Positions 61,572 through 64,000 of a DNA stretch of 64,000 bases are shown piece after piece; within the stretch, counting starts at the first letter, position 1; each line of letters opens with the position of its first letter. Location of the stretch: assembly GCA_030654395.1 (NCBI GenBank), contig JAURXM010000132.1, positions 434,001-498,000 of the forward strand, read 5' to 3'. The translations under genes and the position numbers were made by a program. The notes beneath the pieces were generated by a model, which was not told the DNA's origin, searched no databases, and worked only from the letters and a program-made list of their open reading frames with translations. This DNA is from Aquabacterium sp. (lineage in GTDB: Bacteria; Pseudomonadota; Gammaproteobacteria; Burkholderiales; Burkholderiaceae_C).

Positions 61572-64000
61572 AAAGCGATCACAGCCTCGCGGTAAGGCTG
61601 GAGCCCTTGGAGGCTCTCGCCTGTGAATTTGGTGGGTGCACTGTCCAGTCTGGCCTTGTGTTGGACACGTCGCAACTCGCGGTAGGCTTGGCCGGCTGTG
61701 TGGCCTATGCCCGGTGGTAGGAGCCCAGCATGTTCAGCATGGTTGAGCAGGGCGATGTTGCCCAGGTTGTTGAGCAGGCCGGGGTGCTGGTGGCTGTAGG
61801 CCAAGATCAGGTATTGCACGGCAAATTCGACGTCCATCATGCCGCCGTGGCTGTGTTTGATGTCGAATTCATGCGCTGCGCATGCGTGCGCTAGCCTCAG
61901 CTTGTCGCGCATGTTGATGACCTCGTCGCGCAGCAAAACGGGGTCTCGGGGCGCGCTCAGAACGCTGCGTCTGGTGGCCTCAAATCGAGTGGCTAAGGCG
62001 GGCTCGCCTGCGCACCAGCGTGCTCTTGTCAGCGCTTGGTGCTCCCAAGTCCATGCCGTGTTGCTGCCGCGTTGCCGTTGGTAGTCGTCAAAGGCGTGGA
62101 AGGACGTCACCAATAACCCGGCGTTGCCGTTGGGCCGCAGGGCCGTGTCGATGTCGAACAACTCGCCTGTTGATGTGCGCAGGGTCAGCCAGTTGATGAG
62201 CTTGCGGGCGAAGGCCAAGTACGCGTCAATCGAGCTGGGGGTGTCGGGGCTGGCGTCTGCTGGTGGCGCATCCAGGGTGTCGTCATAGAGAAAGACCACA
62301 TCCAGGTCGCTGCCGTAGCCCAACTCCTTACCGCCCAGTTTGCCGTAGGCAATGACCGCAAAGTGGGGCTGGCGACCGACGGCGTAGGCGCCTTGTTTGC
62401 CTGGGCGTTGCTGCAGGTGACCCCATGCCCATTGGATTGTGGTGTTGAGTGTGGCGTCGGCGAGTGCAGACAAGTCATCGGCGACCTGTTCGACGGTGAT
62501 CAGCCCTTCGACGTCACGGACCAAGGTCCGGAAAATTTCGGCGTGGTGAGCCCGGCGCAGTGTGTCTAGCAGGGCCTCTTCGTCAGCTTGCCCTGCGCGC
62601 GTCCATGCCAAGTGGCGCTCGTTGAGTTCGCTCTGAAATGCGACGGGGTCAAAGCGGCTGTCCATGAGGCGGGGGTCAGCCAGCTCGTCGATGACGCCAG
62701 GGTGGCGCAGCAGGTAGCGCAGTGGCCATTTGGCCAGACCCAGTAGGCGCAGCAGCCGGTTCAGTACTTCGGGCCGCTCGGCCAGCAAGGACAGGTAGCT
62801 GTCTCGCCGCAGCAGCGGGGTAAGCCAGTCGATGAAGTGCAGGACGGCATCAGGGCCCAAGCAGGCAGGTGGTGTGGTGTCTTTGCTGGGCGTCAGTGCG
62901 GCCAGTGTGGCGCGCCCGATCAGTTTGGCCAGACGCAATTTGGCGGCTTCTGATAGCAAGGCGACTTTGGGTTGGCTGGCGAAGTCGCGCACGCGCTCGG
63001 CGATGGGCGAGGGCAGTTTGGCGATGAACTCGTCGCTGTCTATGGGCAAGGGCGGGCCACCGCAGCTGCGGCAACCATTGTTGCTGGGGCTGGGGCTGCG
63101 GCCATCGTGCAACAGGGCGTCAAACTCGGTGGCGACGAGCTCGCGCACGGTGCAAAGCGCGTCCAGCAGTTGGCATACGCCGCTTCGGCAATCTGGCTGG
63201 CTGGGTGTGCCTTGGCTGCGACCCTGCAGGCCCAAGCTGTCCGCGATCCAGGCCAGGTCGGCGTCGACGGTGGGGAGCAGGTGGGTTTGCTGATCATCCA
63301 AGAACTGAATGCGGTGCTCTATGCGGCGCAAAAAAATGTAGGCCTGAGCCAAGCCCTGTGCGGTGGCTTGTGGGATCAGGCCTCTGGCTGCCAGTTGCGG
63401 CAGGGCTTTGAGGGTGGACCTGGTTCGGATCTCCGGGAATTGCCCGCCACGAACGACTTGCAGCAATTGAACGGTGAATTCGATTTCGCGGATGCCGCCG
63501 CGCGAAAGTTTGACGTCGTTGGCGCGTTCCGGGCGTCCGGCTGCGCGGCGGGTGGCTTCGTCACGGATTTTGCGATGCAGCTGGCGCAGGCTTTCAAATA
63601 TCCCGTAATCCAAGTAGCGCCGAAAAACGAAGGGCATGACCAAATCCCGCAATGCCAGCGCACGAGCGTGGTGCGCGCCCTTGGGCATGGCGCGGCTCGG
63701 GGCCACGATGCGGCTTTTGAGCCAGGCAAAGCGCTCCCATTCGCGGCCTTGCACGAGGAAGTACTCCTCCAGCATGCTCAGGCTGACGACGGCGGGGCCT
63801 GAGTTGCCGTTGGGGCGCAGGGCCAAGTCGACACGGAATACAAACCCGTCCTCGGTCGTATCCCCTATCAGCATGGAGAGCCGGCGTGCGACGTGGCTGA
63901 AGTATTCGTGGGCGGTGATGCGGCCCCGGACGATGCCGTTGTCGTCTTGGATGCCGGTGGTCTGGCCGTCTTCTTCGTAGACGTAGATCAGGTCGATGTC
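61544..64000 (-). CDS. glnE: Bifunctional glutamine synthetase adenylyltransferase/deadenylylase, C-terminal part
   Basis: The last 818 residues of GlnE; the gene begins beyond the right edge. GlnE adds and removes AMP on glutamine synthetase in response to PII (GlnB) and glutamine. The first nucleotidyltransferase domain begins at the edge (DIDLIYVYEEDG) with FRVDLALRPNGNSGP, and the second has GGKELGYGSDLDVVFLYDD and IDTALRPNGNAGLLV, both metal-binding. The central helical region and HSHGGMMDVEFAVQYLILAY are also present. This marks the return to housekeeping DNA. Confidence 0.95.
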   Translation of the reverse strand, partial: DIDLIYVYEEDGQTTGIQDDNGIVRGRITAHEYFSHVARRLSMLIGDTTEDGFVFRVDLALRPNGNSGPAVVSLSMLEEYFLVQGREWERFAWLKSRIVAPSRAMPKGAHHARALALRDLVMPFVFRRYLDYGIFESLRQLHRKIRDEATRRAAGRPERANDVKLSRGGIREIEFTVQLLQVVRGGQFPEIRTRSTLKALPQLAARGLIPQATAQGLAQAYIFLRRIEHRIQFLDDQQTHLLPTVDADLAWIADSLGLQGRSQGTPSQPDCRSGVCQLLDALCTVRELVATEFDALLHDGRSPSPSNNGCRSCGGPPLPIDSDEFIAKLPSPIAERVRDFASQPKVALLSEAAKLRLAKLIGRATLAALTPSKDTTPPACLGPDAVLHFIDWLTPLLRRDSYLSLLAERPEVLNRLLRLLGLAKWPLRYLLRHPGVIDELADPRLMDSRFDPVAFQSELNERHLAWTRAGQADEEALLDTLRRAHHAEIFRTLVRDVEGLITVEQVADDLSALADATLNTTIQWAWGHLQQRPGKQGAYAVGRQPHFAVIAYGKLGGKELGYGSDLDVVFLYDDTLDAPPADASPDTPSSIDAYLAFARKLINWLTLRTSTGELFDIDTALRPNGNAGLLVTSFHAFDDYQRQRGSNTAWTWEHQALTRARWCAGEPALATRFEATRRSVLSAPRDPVLLRDEVINMRDKLRLAHACAAHEFDIKHSHGGMMDVEFAVQYLILAYSHQHPGLLNNLGNIALLNHAEHAGLLPPGIGHTAGQAYRELRRVQHKARLDSAPTKFTGESLQGLQPYREAVIALWAATFPPH

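Noticed and set aside
1..64000. CRISPR array, rRNA or tRNA genes
   Set aside because: No regularly spaced repeats and no tRNA- or rRNA-like sequence were noticed on either strand while reading; a tRNA or covariance-model scan would be needed to exclude a small RNA.

Overview
The window is a chromosomal segment of a Gram-negative betaproteobacterium, most likely order Burkholderiales and resembling Comamonadaceae. This rests on protein character and gene order (alr/lplT, hemF-nadD-rsfS-rlmH-maf-rng, tolB-pal-cpoB) and on an exosortase-B (XrtB) type exopolysaccharide gene set. I could run no database search, so all family names come from motifs and sequence resemblance recognised by reading. 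Most of the window is GC-rich, with a visibly AT-rich patch at about 35.5-38.2 kb.

Layout. (1) 0-15.3 kb is conserved housekeeping: the start of alr (minus strand, cut by the window edge), lplT, a small His-rich secreted protein, a YjgR/HerA-type ATPase on the minus strand, and then a closely packed plus-strand run: yebC, purD, hemF, nadD, rsfS (with a long Lys/Ala-rich tail), rlmH, maf, an NAD(P)-binding protein, rng, tolB, pal, cpoB and tcdA. (2) 15.4-18.0 kb is a small variable zone with two secreted proteins of unknown function, a remnant of an IS91-type transposase, and a complete IS3-family element (IS407-like). (3) 18.0-61.5 kb is a very large extracellular polysaccharide locus. (4) 61.5-64 kb returns to housekeeping with glnE, whose beginning lies beyond the window.

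The polysaccharide locus holds GDP-L-fucose synthesis (gmd, fcl), a mannose-1-phosphate guanylyltransferase-like enzyme, a CMP-sugar synthetase-like gene coupled to a 2-hydroxyacid dehydrogenase and an SDR, nine glycosyltransferases including two WcaI-like paralogues, one Wzx-like flippase, two Wzy/O-antigen-ligase-type membrane proteins, three acyltransferase-3 proteins and one WcaF-like acetyltransferase. Export and sorting genes are xrtB, epsI, epsD, a rhombosortase-like protease, and two complete copies of the chain-length/kinase pair epsF-epsG, one on each side of xrtB. Extracellular enzymes are a copper-radical (galactose-oxidase-like) oxidase with all expected copper ligands, two tail-to-tail paralogous beta-helix proteins (one a lipoprotein), an SMP-30-like protein and a WbsX/GH99-like secreted protein. 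I see neither a priming sugar-phosphate transferase nor a Wza-type outer-membrane exporter here, so those must be encoded elsewhere.

How it may work together (inference): nucleotide sugars including GDP-fucose are assembled on a lipid carrier by the glycosyltransferases, O-acylated, flipped by Wzx and polymerised by one of the Wzy-like proteins under control of EpsF/EpsG. The secreted oxidase and beta-helix proteins could then modify or bind the polymer outside the cell. A pair of similar C5-(6/7)-G5 palindromes upstream of the oxidase and the beta-helix lipoprotein may be operators of a shared regulator. Inside the locus are two adjacent decayed toxin-antitoxin modules, one with a catalytic Asp replaced by Ala and one in which the antitoxin frame appears fused to the toxin's tail.
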